Below are positions 14,601-24,011 of a stretch of DNA of 64,000 nucleotides, piece after piece (within the stretch, counting starts at the first letter, position 1; each line of letters begins with the position of its first letter). The position numbers were made by a program, and so were the translations under genes. The DNA comes from Tubiluchus corallicola (taxonomy: Eukaryota > Priapulida > Priapulimorpha > Priapulimorphida > Tubiluchidae), in the NCBI GenBank assembly GCA_030141605.1, contig JAQGDQ010000079.1:496001-560000 (forward strand). The letters run 5' to 3'. The notes under the pieces were generated by a model, which searched no databases, was not told the DNA's origin, and worked only from the letters and a program-made list of their open reading frames with translations.

Positions 14601-17600
14601 GGCGTGAAACCTGCATGACTCAGTTCTTGATCTCTGTAAAATAGGATAAACATAAAACATAAACAGATTTTTCAGATACAATAAAAATAATGACTGCTAA
14701 AGAGTGGACACTTTTTTATTTTTGTATCTCAACACAAATGATCTCTGTTCAGATTCATTTGCCTCTGATAAGCCAACTGCTACTAGGTATCGTGGAGGCA
14801 AGTTTTGTGTTTCATACTTTATACTTCATACTGATTAACAGTACTTATTGTGATTAAAATTATACAGATTTTTAAGACTGAGTTTAGAAAAAGAATTGGT
14901 ATCCTGTGTAAACACAAGACTAGGCCATTTACAATGGTAAATCAGGTTATAAACATTTTGTTGAGACCAAATACCTGCCATGAAATTTATTTAATTAATA
15001 AGGGTGACTAAGACGTAAGATTGGCCAGAATGAGTATAACCTGGTTAGTATTTCAGTGAGTTATGTGAGTATTTTTTCAGTTACAGCTCTGATGAACAAG
15101 AATGAGGATTTTTTTCACAAATTTTGTACATAAGTTGCTGAAATGCTAAAGGAGGCTTACTTTTTTTCAATATTTCTTGTGCTTCCAGGTGGGTGCTTTG
15201 GTGGACATCTCTACTCACTGTGAGCAGTTCGTAAAGTGGGAGTGCCTACAAGCTTCTATCAACCATCCTGAGAAGAGACTGAAACTGACATACCTCGTTA
15301 ACCGCTTCGAAGAGCAACTTGACTATTTCGGTGGTGCACCTCCCAATAGCGGCATGTGTGCATGTGGAGTGACAAACACCTGCGCTATTCCTGGGACTTT
15401 ATGTAACTGCGATGCCAATGATAAAATTTGGCGGGAGGACAGTGGTCTCATTACACAACTTGAGGACCTGCCCTTGGCACAGTTTAGAGCTGGTGATACT
15501 GGTAAATAGTTTATATTTTATCTCTTAGTACATTAAATTTGACTTCATTCTGTGTTCACATCAATTTCCGTGTGTAGTTGCAAAATTACCTATTTACTTT
15601 TCTACAGCATGCTTGCTAAGCGTATTTCGAAATTTCACTCACAGAAGTTAGTGTTTCACATAGTGTGCTGCCGTTTTTCCGAATAATTGAAATTATAATC
15701 ACATCTCATTTGTATTTAAAACTGTCAAAATCTTGCCAGCAGCAGCATTTTTATTGAGTTGTTTTTATTTTTCCAAAATGGAAAGTGGTAGATTAGAAAA
15801 CTACAGTGTGTGGAGCACCTGTTTACTTGTAGCCTCATTTTTCCTGTATACCATGGAAATACTGTCACCTGTACAGTGTTCTAACATGGGCTCAATAATA
15901 AAGGCATTAAGGAGTTCGTTACTGCTTTGCTGGTGCTTTACCAGTCAAATTGTGCTAAAGTTCTGGTTTCTATACTAAGGTTTACCCGGTGAAGAGGGCT
16001 ACAGCTCCATTGGACCACTTATATGCACCGGATTAATGGAGTTTTTCTAACACACAGTCACATCCCTTTTTACATTGTTTGATCTGTAAGTGTGAGATGC
16101 CAAAGTTGATGAAATTTCATGAAAGTCTAATTGATTGTACAACATTGGGCAATGAGATCTTATTCATGAACTTTTCATCAACTCTGTTTGGCTTTTTTCC
16201 ATAATTTTGCATTTCACTGCAAAAGAAGTTTTCTTAGTCACCAGTTTTATATTTATCCTGAAATAACTGTCTCTGCACAATTCAAATTGCATACTGCCTG
16301 CAAATAGCCTTTTTCTGGATTTACACATCATCAAAGAAAAGGCAGTAGGCCTACGTCTTTGATTTTTCAGTAGAAAACGCTAAAAATTTTGGTTTGGTAG
16401 TTCTTTAAGCTGGAAGAAATTTCAGCAGTGCAAACAAGAATCTATCATAATTAGCTTGTACCTAATTCCTCTGGCACTGCAGTTGAATCACGTTTGTTTT
16501 GACCTATGCTTCATAACTAGTATTAAGATCAGTCTATAACAGGTTAGCTCGCTCATTTAAAGCATGATGATAATAACGCTAAGGTCTTGGGTTCGACCTG
16601 TACAGGGAATTTGTTTTTCTATTTAAGTGACTAAACCAAATTCAGCAAGTTGAGGCTTATTTTAAAAATGCATGTCCATGACAACAACGACAATGACACC
16701 ATGTGACAGGTGTAATGATTTGGTCTTCATTCTGGGGATGGGTACACTAAGTCTGCTTGGGACTTGGAAAGTGCATACTAACATAAATAGGCTTGGTTGG
16801 TATGCTAACTGTCAGTCAGTCAATTACTACATTATCCTACTCATATCTCAATTATATATGAACACTCAAATTTATTGTTGTTTTTGGTCAATTAGTATTC
16901 TTTTCGACATGGTTATATTTGATAACTAGAGGGTCTTAGGTAAATTTGTTGCCGGAATTCCTTCTTACTTTTTTCTTCTATGTGTTATATTTAAACAGGA
17001 TTTACATCCATCAACGGCATTAAAATTACTTGCACGTATACTCAATCTCTTAATCAGCAACCTGTCCTGCTTGCTAGTCTTGATTACTAATTCTTTTGCT
17101 ATTCTGTATTTCAACTATAGCTTAGTTATAAGAATCAGTTAGCCTTCTAACTTATAGAGCAACCTTTGAAGGCCATCGGATATCTCATGAGCTCCAATTG
17201 CTTAATCTCAATAAAAAGTTCAAAAGAGTTCGCTACAGCAACCAGAGCTTCTTATAAACTCTACACAGATGTGCATTTTCCTTAGTAGTTTATTTAAATG
17301 TGTAATTACATAATAATTTATGGTAAAATAACACAAATTTTTTGCACCACCCAAGTGTGAAGTGCAACAACACATGGAATTTGTTAGTTTACAGACAACA
17401 AAAAATGATCATCCACACTGCTATTGCTCTGTATGATTATGATCTTACATAATGTTCATTTTCTTTCTATTTACTGCATTGAACATTTATAATTTTATCT
17501 TTGTGTACATTTTCTGACAGGTTCAATCAATCTTGATGAAGAAGAGGAAGGTTACCATACAGTGGGACCACTCATCTGTTCAGGATATAATTCAGACTAT

Positions 17601-20600
17601 ATTTTATTCCGGGTAAGCTAAAACAACTACAAAAGCTTCTATTCGCATAGAAAAATGCAGAAGTCCCAAAGTTGAAATAACACTCAGCGTTATGCTAACA
17701 ACTTTGCTATATGTGAAGGACACATACTGTGAGAGAATTTTACTGTGTATATTTCTATTTGCCCTTCAGTTGTGAACACACATCCTTTTTTCATAATGTT
17801 CCAATTGAAGCCCAACAAAGTGATGAGCCTTCAATCACTGTACATTAAGAATGTCATATTGCTGTAATAATAAAATTATGCAAGGGTAAATAGAATTATA
17901 GATAAAAATATTTATTCAGGATAATACTTGAATGGGTAATGGTCAATGAAAAGAAAATTGAATAAAATGACATATGTACATACTACACAGTACATGCAAT
18001 TCGTTTAATCAATGCACCGAAATTGAAAGAATTAATTCAGCCCAATTAGTGAGAGAATTTATGTAAACAAATCACAAATGCCAATAAATTTGAAGTAAAG
18101 TAAGTAATTGCAAAAAATACCAGCATAGCAAAGTGGAACTAAACATCAAAAATTCTCCTAAAATCCACTTAAAATATTACTAATTATAGTTATAAAAAGC
18201 TTTTTAGTTTTATCTGTTTTAGAGAAGCAACAGAAAAGAGCAAGTTAAAGTAAATCTCAATTCAAAGTATTAAAATAGTTTTGCTGATAAAATTAATTAA
18301 GATAGTTTTTAAACAAGAGATAATTCTGAATAATTCTTAGTTCTATTAGAAATGCGTTCTAGGTGTTTGCCCCACATATTTCAGTGATTTCTGGCCTGCT
18401 GATGTATTTGTAATTCATTTCTTGTCATATACTTAGTTTGGTAGCATTGGAAATTATTAAGAAATTATTGATTTAATGGATTTTTGTCACCATGAAGAAT
18501 CACATATATAAAACAGTTGACATATGCATCTGCCGTGTGAAAACTAGTGAAAGCAACTTTAATTGCCTGTGCATAGTGAGTATATGTTCACCTGACGACA
18601 CTTCAAAAGAAAAGTAATGCAAACCTATGCATAATTTGTAGTTTTAGTAGTTTATCCTTGCTGCTGAATACACTGTATCGTGGTAGTGAATATTTGGTAA
18701 CATCGAAAATTATGAATTAGAATAACATCAGATCCAAGTATTCTAAGCAAAAGATCTAATCCAAATTCAATCCTAAGACTGATTTTTTTCAGTTGCTTTT
18801 CATTCATAAAAGTTTTGATTCGCAGTACTTGTAAGAATACTCTCATCGGTCGGTTAATAATGTTTGAATTTCACTGTGCACTAGCTTTATGTAAATGATT
18901 CACCTATGTTATATGCCATATTTGGCTGGTTGTGAGAAAATTCAAGATGAAACTTATTCACAAGAAGAGTATAGTGTTAAGGTAGTTGCCTGTAAACATA
19001 TCACATGTATTGGTTTAATAAATCTGTTTTGAGGCTTTCACTCTTGTCGCAAAATTTTAAGAATTAATTTTTAGGCTCTGAGAATTACTGCTATTACATT
19101 ATAATATAAATAGTTTACCACTGTGGAGCAATTGTAAAAAATACCAAAGCTAACTAAACCTTCATTAATACTGCTGCTGTTACTTTATATCTGATTTCCT
19201 CAAGCAAGACTGTTTGGCTTGTGGCATCTTATGCATCAAACTCTTCATCTCATATTAGAGGCGGTTGCCTTTTCTCATCCCAGCTTGCAGGAAAAACGTC
19301 CAAAAATGTATTGTTTTATAGGTGCCTTTTTTGCATAGTTTATAACCTGATGATATAAAAAGCTGTATAAAGTGATGGGTGTATAAGGTGTATTGTAGAG
19401 GCATAATTTTGTTTTATTGGAACAGCTTGGTTTTGAGTAGAATGTGTTTTGCTTGAGTGTTTCCATTCATTCAGTTTTCAAGATTTTAACTAAATCACAG
19501 CTACAGTAAATGCAGCTTTTCTTAATGCAGCATGAGGTTCTGCAGTAACTAAATATTTTTTCACTAAGAAAGTTTTTGAATTAATTATTCAAATTAACCT
19601 TATGGTGTTAGCATAGGAAATCAATTTGAAATGCTAATACACATAATGAGTGTCATTTGTGTAATTTCGTATTTTTTGCTGATTATAATTGCTTATCTAA
19701 TAAATTCTTATAATTTACAGGGAACTGGTTATATTTACGAGGTTTGCCATTTGTACCATTGCTATACTAGTTTTCACAGACTCTATAGCTAATTAGTCTT
19801 AATCCCGCTAGAGCTGGCCAATATTCTCTGTTGTATTTCACCTTGGCTTGAAGGTTGAGGCTATCGATGTTGTTTTTTTGATTACCTTGTAGGTGATAGT
19901 GCTTTCGTGTATACCAGTATCATCAATAACATCCTCAAGCTTTTTCTTGTTGAAATCAAGAAACAATTTTCTTGTGACCAAAAACCCCTCCACTGTGCAT
20001 TTCTTTTTGCACTCCACATCAAAAATGAATCCATTGTGTAATGTTTAAGAAAAGCGTCCATCTTTGTGGATAAAATTTTTTGCTATAGCTGCTCAATTTT
20101 GCGATCCAAAATATCTTCCTAGCTTATAATAACAACTATATTATGTTTTTGCTACCAAGGTATATGTCCTTTTGTGCAACTTCTGCATGTATTTTTTAGC
20201 CAAAAGTGCAGTCAAAAAGTTATGTAATATTAAATAAAACTCTTCTGGGTCTCCTGTAAAGCCTGAAAATTCTTCCACTGCGCAACTTTGTCTTGTAACA
20301 ACAGCTGTTGCATCTTTCGTAAAAGAAAATGCCGATGATCCGATCTTGAATACACTTTTGCACCACTTCAAGGCACATCAAAATATCACCAACATGATAA
20401 CCTATGTCCTTTTCCTTCGACAGACACCTCAGATTAATATGTAATTTAATTATCTAATGGAAGCGCATGTACTTCAGAATGGTGAAAATATTCACCAATA
20501 GTACCATCATGCATTCTTGCCATAACATTACATTCATAGTGCTTGGTGGCTCTATTGAGTATGCAAAAACTTTGCTTTAAAAAGGAATTCAGATTAAGGG

Positions 20601-21364
20601 ATAAAAATTCAGAAACCCCACAATTTGTTACAACAACAATTCTAAAAATCAGAAAATTTCTACAAGCACTTTATGAATGTATTCATTGGCATGCCTAAAA
20701 AGTGTGCAACTTGTAATGTATGCAGATGTAAAAAAGTCATTGTGTTAAACTTATGTGTAGTGTGTTAACTTTGTAAGTTCATGGCTCAAAATACTTGTGG
20801 TAACATTGCCAAAATTTGCTTAAATGGTTACATAAACTACAGTATTATTTTGATATTTTTATACATGAACTGTCATCATTTAACTATATAATAACTATCA
20901 TAATTGTTTTTTATATCTACATTTTGTGCCACGTAGTAATTTTTTGACGTTCTTACTTACTTTTCTAAAATGTAGCATTTTGTGATCTATTGTCGTTGTA
21001 ACTTAGAACATTATTTAAACAAAGATGCCACTGTTTAAGATTTTATGGTTTGTATTTGTAGTAACACTGGAAAATGATTTATTTCATAGTTGCATAAAAG
21101 TTGTATTTTTTAGATATTTTGTTAAAGAAATGATTAATTTTTAATCGAATATTATTGAACTTTCAAAGGAAAATCATTCCGTGTTTTTATTTTTATTTCA
21201 GAAATAACCTATCTCTTTCTTCATCCACTGCTCTATAGATTCTTGGATTCCCGACACTTGGACATGACAATCGACAACAAGTGATGAAGACAGTTAGAAT
21301 TACTTCGTCATCTGTTGCTTTCAGTCTTGGTAATTTCAAGCATGCTTTGAATTTAAGCCCATAA
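2455..21364 (+). CDS. Multi-TSP1 protein with CASPR-type fibrinogen-like C-terminal domain (3' part of gene)
   Basis: Exons: 2455-2619, 5973-6137, 6557-6721, 8715-8879, 9070-9234, 9664-9828, 10309-10473, 11106-11276, 12146-12292, 12870-12964, 15189-15501, 17521-17612, 21239-21364. All junction phases agree, giving 698 residues plus a split first codon. The first eight exons each encode one thrombospondin type-1 repeat (WxxWxxW, six Cys, CxxTCGGG). The next exons encode a domain resembling the fibrinogen-like region of contactin-associated proteins/neurexin IV: PFTVYCDF, a CEQF cysteine, MCACG, CNCDA and VGPLICSG landmarks. No LamG, EGF or transmembrane segment follows. The TSP1 repeats imply an extracellular protein involved in matrix or adhesion. 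The 5' end, with signal peptide, lies upstream of the window. Coadhesin-like proteins are the nearest family I can name; orthology is not established. The last exon (21239-21364) is the least certain. Confidence 0.85.
2806..3395. mobile_element. Non-autonomous hAT-like element with 8-bp target duplication
   Basis: The element spans 2814-3387 (574 bp) inside the intron between TSP1 exons 1 and 2. Its ends are inverted copies: the left end starts CAGTGGCAGCTC and the right end, read inward, starts CAGTAGCGGCTC, with 10 of 12 matching. It is flanked by a perfect 8-bp duplication, ATGAATCT, at 2806-2813 and 3388-3395. Eight-bp duplications and CAGNG-type termini are hallmarks of the hAT superfamily. 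No transposase coding is visible, so it is a MITE-like derivative. Confidence 0.85.
3400..4120. repeat. Degenerate minisatellite-like stretch
   Basis: An AT-rich stretch in which the words AGCATGAA and GTAGTGTAAG recur. The clearest part is 3617-3725, where about three copies of a roughly 34-bp unit (GTAGTGTAAGTATTTATTT and relatives) lie head to tail. Elsewhere the periodicity is only suggestive. No coding signal. Confidence 0.4.
4121..5972. other. Intron remainder, no feature recognised
   Basis: AT-rich intron of the TSP1 gene. A short poly-C run sits at about 5470-5480. The open frame at 5502-5747 on the minus strand has no recognisable family signature and I do not treat it as a gene. 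Confidence 0.5.
5973..6137 (+). CDS. TSP1 exon 2
   Basis: 165 nt, phase 1-1. It starts VDGEWNAWTKWGEC and carries CNVTCGGG. The threonine of the O-fucose consensus (CxxTC) is also in an NVT N-glycosylation sequon. It ends CNTFACP. Confidence 0.9.
6557..6721 (+). CDS. TSP1 exon 3
   Basis: 165 nt, phase 1-1, acceptor ttacag and donor gtagga. It starts VDGIWEKWSEWSEC. The usual CGGG is replaced by CSGG after SLS, so the O-fucose acceptor would be Ser. It shares GPF-x-GGK-x-CVG with exon 5, suggesting recent relatedness. Confidence 0.9.
6722..8714. other. Intron, no feature recognised
   Basis: A 2.0-kb AT-rich intron. Small open frames at 7061-7243 and 8320-8520 lack recognisable motifs or splice continuity with the TSP1 reading frame. 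Confidence 0.5.
8715..8879 (+). CDS. TSP1 exon 4
   Basis: 165 nt, phase 1-1. It starts VDGYWDEWTEWGEC and has SVTCAGG in place of CGGG. It ends CNDYPCP before a gtactg donor. Confidence 0.9.
9070..9234 (+). CDS. TSP1 exon 5
   Basis: 165 nt, phase 1-1. It starts VDGFWIQWSEWSPC, has NVSCGGG and ends CNENPCP. Its last base is A rather than G, so the next junction codon is Ile (IDG) rather than the Val seen at the other early junctions. Confidence 0.9.
9664..9828 (+). CDS. TSP1 exon 6
   Basis: 165 nt, phase 1-1. It starts DGKWLEWSNWSRC, carries PVTCGGG and GPYFGGAGCVG, and ends CSDVNCP before gtttaa. Confidence 0.9.
10309..10473 (+). CDS. TSP1 exon 7
   Basis: 165 nt, phase 1-1. It starts VDGIWSEWGSWSDC, carries PVTCGGG and GPFYGGKPC, and ends CNVQLCP before gtatgt. 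It is the last of the seven equal-length repeats. Confidence 0.9.
10871..10900. repeat. (TA)n microsatellite
   Basis: Uninterrupted alternating TA for about 25 bp within the intron before the eighth TSP1 exon. Confidence 0.85.
11106..11276 (+). CDS. TSP1 exon 8 (divergent, 171 nt)
   Basis: 57 codons, phase 1-1. It starts PGDWMDWGEWGRC without the VDG opener, has SVTCEGG, and a two-residue-longer middle containing YGDITAPCIGN. The ending is CNLHGCI rather than CP. It is the repeat adjacent to the fibrinogen-like domain and clearly diverged before the other seven expanded. Confidence 0.88.
12146..12292 (+). CDS. Fibrinogen-like domain exon a
   Basis: 147 nt, phase 1-1. It encodes NCADLV, then NGYYGVDPDLDG and PFTVYCDFTRD. 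The 'GxYxIDPDG ... PFxVYCDM' pattern opens fibrinogen-like domains in collagens and contactin-associated proteins. Confidence 0.82.
12768..12785. repeat. (TAAG)4 microsatellite
   Basis: Short perfect tetranucleotide run in the intron between the two small fibrinogen-like exons. Confidence 0.8.
12870..12964 (+). CDS. Fibrinogen-like domain exon b
   Basis: 95 nt, entering in phase 1 and leaving in phase 0. It encodes HDTEKRTLVRDYEGAGEYQ and NATLDQ. HDTE..T.V and the '(M/L)DQ' end align with the CASPR fibrinogen-like segment. Confidence 0.8.
13251..14026. mobile_element. Non-autonomous hAT-like element with TAGGGTTGCCA ends
   Basis: The element spans 13259-14018 (760 bp) in the intron between fibrinogen-like exons b and c. 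Both ends read inward as TAGGGTTGCCA (11 of 11). Flanking 8-mers are TGATCATT (13251-13258) and TGATAATT (14019-14026), 7 of 8 identical, as expected for an ageing hAT target duplication. The right end also carries an internal inverted copy (about 13921-13938 against 14001-14018). A related TAGCAACCCTA at 13775-13785 suggests a nested or composite structure. No transposase frame survives. Confidence 0.75.
14080..14305 (-). mobile_element. GIY-YIG / Penelope-like retroelement fragment
   Basis: The minus-strand frame reads FTTSKLISGISGHPLIPNG, then VYQYACTACETVCMGQTKW and LSNRIRKH. This matches the start of a GIY-YIG endonuclease of Penelope-like elements (pattern 'vYxixCxxCxxxYiGqTkrxLxxRixeH'). 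The canonical Y of YIG is replaced, and the frame degenerates on both sides, so it is a dead fragment next to the hAT-like element. Confidence 0.6.
15189..15501 (+). CDS. Fibrinogen-like domain exon c (CASPR-type core)
   Basis: 313 nt, entering in phase 0 and leaving in phase 1; the largest exon of the gene. Landmarks in order: HCEQFVKWEC, YFGGAPP, MCACGVTNTC, LCNCDANDKIWREDSG, LPLAQFRAGDTG. CEQ-F...C, C-x-CG, C-x-CDAD and W-R-x-D-x-G are shared with contactin-associated proteins and neurexin IV. Cys-rich content implies an extracellular disulfide-bonded fold. Confidence 0.88.
15980..16047 (+). pseudogene. Relic duplicate of the VGPLICSG exon
   Basis: Behind a CTAAG acceptor-like site the plus strand reads GLPGEEGYSSIGPLICTGL and then MEFF followed by a stop. 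This closely parallels the real exon at 17521 (EEEGYHTVGPLICSGY). There is no GT donor at the matching position. It is therefore a decayed tandem exon copy, or conceivably an alternative terminal exon. Confidence 0.65.
16536..16609 (+). pseudogene. tRNA-Ile(AAT)-derived sequence
   Basis: The sequence follows the eukaryotic tRNA-Ile layout: an A-box-like GGTTAGCTC, an anticodon-loop region GATAATAACGC with AAT, AAGGTC, and a B-box GGTTCGACC. D-arm and acceptor pairing are damaged (GCTCATTTAAAGC in place of the usual D-loop), so it is a tRNA pseudogene or SINE head rather than a working tRNA. Confidence 0.6.
17521..17612 (+). CDS. Fibrinogen-like domain exon d (VGPLICSG)
   Basis: 92 nt, entering in phase 1 and leaving in phase 0, acceptor ctgacag and donor gtaagc. 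It encodes SINLDEEEEGYHTVGPLIC and SGYNSDYILFR. In CASPR the equivalent VGPL-x-C closes the fibrinogen-like segment just before a LamG domain; no LamG exon follows here. Confidence 0.82.
17613..21238. other. Large intron; degenerate minus-strand coding-like stretch inside
   Basis: A 3.6-kb intron. A possible 21-nt phase 0-0 microexon sits at 19721-19741 (between an AG and a GT). Minus-strand 20141-20371 holds an open frame containing FSGFTGDPEEFYLILHNF, vaguely like the DPEEF stretch of CYLD-type deubiquitinases, with stops beyond it. I treat it as unproven. The rest is AT-rich without recognised content. Confidence 0.4.
21239..21364 (+). CDS. Probable terminal exon of the TSP1 gene
   Basis: Follows a ctctatag acceptor in phase 0, matching the preceding donor. 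It reads ILGFPTLGHDN..., VRITSSSVAFSLG and ends LNLSP with a TAA at 21362-21364. An internal GT at 21330 could instead act as a donor (phase 1) to an exon I cannot find. The nearby AATAAA favours termination here. No homologue recognised for this tail. Confidence 0.55.
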   Translation: MLGFPTLGHDNRQQVMKTVRITSSSVAFSLGNFKHALNLSP

Positions 21365-21428
21365 AAACAACTAAATTTATGCTGGCACTGTTTGCACTAT
21401 ATACATTTGAGATAATTGTACTAGCAAA

Positions 21429-21434
21429 AATAAA
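21429..21434 (+). terminator. Polyadenylation signal AATAAA
   Basis: Canonical hexamer 65 bases downstream of the proposed TAA of the TSP1 gene. It supports the end of the transcript here. Confidence 0.5.
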
Positions 21435-23831
21435 GAAAACAATGGCAATACAGTAAACTGACTTTAACCTCCTTTTCCTTGAAATTACCAAGATTGTCTA
21501 TTACCTAATAAGAACAAAACTCCACTGTGGCAACAGAGGTTTGAAAAATTGCCAAATTTTAACATTTAGAAATACCAAGTACCTACTGACAATAATTTTT
21601 CTTGTTAACCTTGGCTAATGTAGTTTACATTGGAGACTAAACTACTTCAAATATTTACATGTATTTGGTTCTAATGCTTGTACTGGTTCTAAAAGATTTA
21701 TCAATTGTTTGGGTTACCTGTAAGCAAATGATTGTAAGCTGCACAGCTTTTAAATCTCATGGACAAGCAATGTGTTAGGATATAGCAGTTGCTGAACTAG
21801 CCTAAGCCCAGGCCTAATGAGTGCCTGATGTTCGTTTAAACCATTAAGTTAATAAGATTTTACATTACAATTGAAATTTATTTTAATTGGCAGCTGAATG
21901 AAATGAGTTTACAGCATAAATTGTGGTCAAAAATTTGGAAAATCTTCAGAAATTTTCCGGAAATCTCCAGTCATCCGGCTTGGTGATTGCCACAGTGGAA
22001 TTTTTATGCTTAGATTAAAAAAAATGTTTGCCAAAATGCTAAAAACTAATCACTTTTTGCACAAATCAGGCCCTATTCACTTTATTCAAATTCTGAAAAA
22101 ATGAAGACCTGTGTACTGCAGAAATACTAAAAAATGTACTGATAACACGTTTTTGCAAATGTAATTTCTACAATATCTTGAGTTACTTCAATTTAATTAT
22201 GCCTATTGTATTTGATGCATTCTTGTTATGAGATGATGAGCGTTAGCTAGGCTAAAATTCAAGTTTAGTTATAATTTAATGCAATTTAAGCATTTTTATC
22301 TTCATGCAGGTTTTTTTAAATGAGTCAATGCTCAATTGTATATGAAAATTAATATATTTTTACTATTTTTAATGCGAATCGTGCTCAAATTGTTTAATTA
22401 TTTTTATTTTATCGAAATCAACTGCACATTCTATAGGCCTAATTATGTGCTATTGATGTCGGAATCCTTATGCTTCCATGATAAAAATATGCAAGCTTTA
22501 ATAACGATGAATACCTCTTGTATAGCTTTAATGTATTGTTAACATGTAATTAAATATCAGTTACAGAACTATGTTAATCTGGTTACTTATTACTAATTAG
22601 CTTACCTACTATACTGTATGTACTTTGGTAAGACTGTCTATGCACTGTACACTTGCTCAATTTAATGTTTTGATCTTGCTCAGAAACAACTGATTCAAGT
22701 TTGGACTTCAATAAATTTTGGAAATTCTTTATTTTGGCAACAAAATAGTGTCTTAACATTACTTTGGGGGGGGGGTGAGTTAAATGGAATACTGCTATTA
22801 CCATATAGCTGTGCAAGTCAAATTAATCAACAACATAATAATTATAAAACATTTAGTTATATACAATTATACCTCAACAACTTTATTCTTAATTAACATA
22901 AATATTCATTTAGATAAAATTTGTTGCATTACATATTTACATACATAGTACATACAAGTAATGAATATTATCAAACAAGCCTAACTATAACAATAAATAC
23001 GTGGGTAACATAATTAAAAAATAAATTCGGTTTCAAAAGTATGCGTTTTCTTGCATTTTATAAATGTTAATTGTCTAATTTAACTCAGTGTGGATTCCTG
23101 TCCTAATAATTTAAGTAACATGGTGATCATATGACCTAACATGTATAAAAATATTTGACAATTAAACCAAGCAAAAAAAGTGTGGTTCTGCATTGTCATT
23201 CGAAATGAGTCCTGCACTAGCATTTTAAACAGAAGTACAATTTCCTTGTAACATCATCACATTCCACGGTTTGCTGACAATCTGGCCAAAAAACAGGCTT
23301 TAAGCAGCTAAACTACAGCACACTTCAGAAGTAAAAACAAGTCATAAAGCAAATCCTTAGTTATGCCTTGCAGATTTATGTTGATGACGATAAGTTAGGC
23401 CACCTGTTTTTACTAATGGCATGTGCTTAACCTAACTGACATAAGACACTAAGCTGTTACTACCTCTGACAAGAATGGCAAGGATGTTGTACACTTGCTG
23501 ATAGGGTTCTGTGTATTGCTTATTGGGTATTGCTGAATGTCACAAATCTTTCTTATAACAGTACTTGATAGACGAAATACTAAAAACGACCAATATTACT
23601 GCTTACATGAAATATTTTAGAGCAAACAAAATGACCATTATTTCTTTATATTTTATAATGTCTTTGAATATCTACGTTTTTTGACCCAAGAGTTTTGTGC
23701 ATGAAAATGCACAACAGAACTAACTGTTATTGTGACCCTATATGCTACAAAAAATTACTCCAAAAAAGTCTGTAGAAAATATTGTCCAGAGTCACCACTT
23801 CTCCAGTCAGTAGTGCTTTATATCAATAGTA
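21435..23831. other. Convergent intergenic region
   Basis: Lies between the 3' ends of the + strand TSP1 gene and the - strand ATG4 gene. AT-rich, with one G run near 22767. I see no coding exon, RNA gene or structured repeat. The ATG4 polyadenylation signal could not be placed confidently. Confidence 0.5.
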
Positions 23832-24011
23832 TCACAAGAAAACAAATTCTTCTGGAGCATGTAGAATTCGACCGTTCTTGTCTTTGTGCAAGATATGTAG
23901 AAATCGATCCTCTTTTGTTGTAGCTAAATCATCACCTTCATGCTGTGAACTGGACCCATCAACGAAGATGAATAACGGATAGTCTCTTCCTGTCTGTGTT
24001 GGTCTCAATAG
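23832..24011 (-). CDS. ATG4C: ATG4 exon 9 (C-terminal)
   Basis: Encodes [19 protein letters not shown], an acidic or Lys-rich linker, and the terminal HAPEEFVFL with a TGA stop. The YPLF-F-G block is the last conserved strand of the ATG4 fold. Confidence 0.9.
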   Translation of the reverse strand, partial: LLRPTQTGRDYPLFIFVDGSSSQHEGDDLATTKEDRFLHILHKDKNGRILHAPEEFVFL

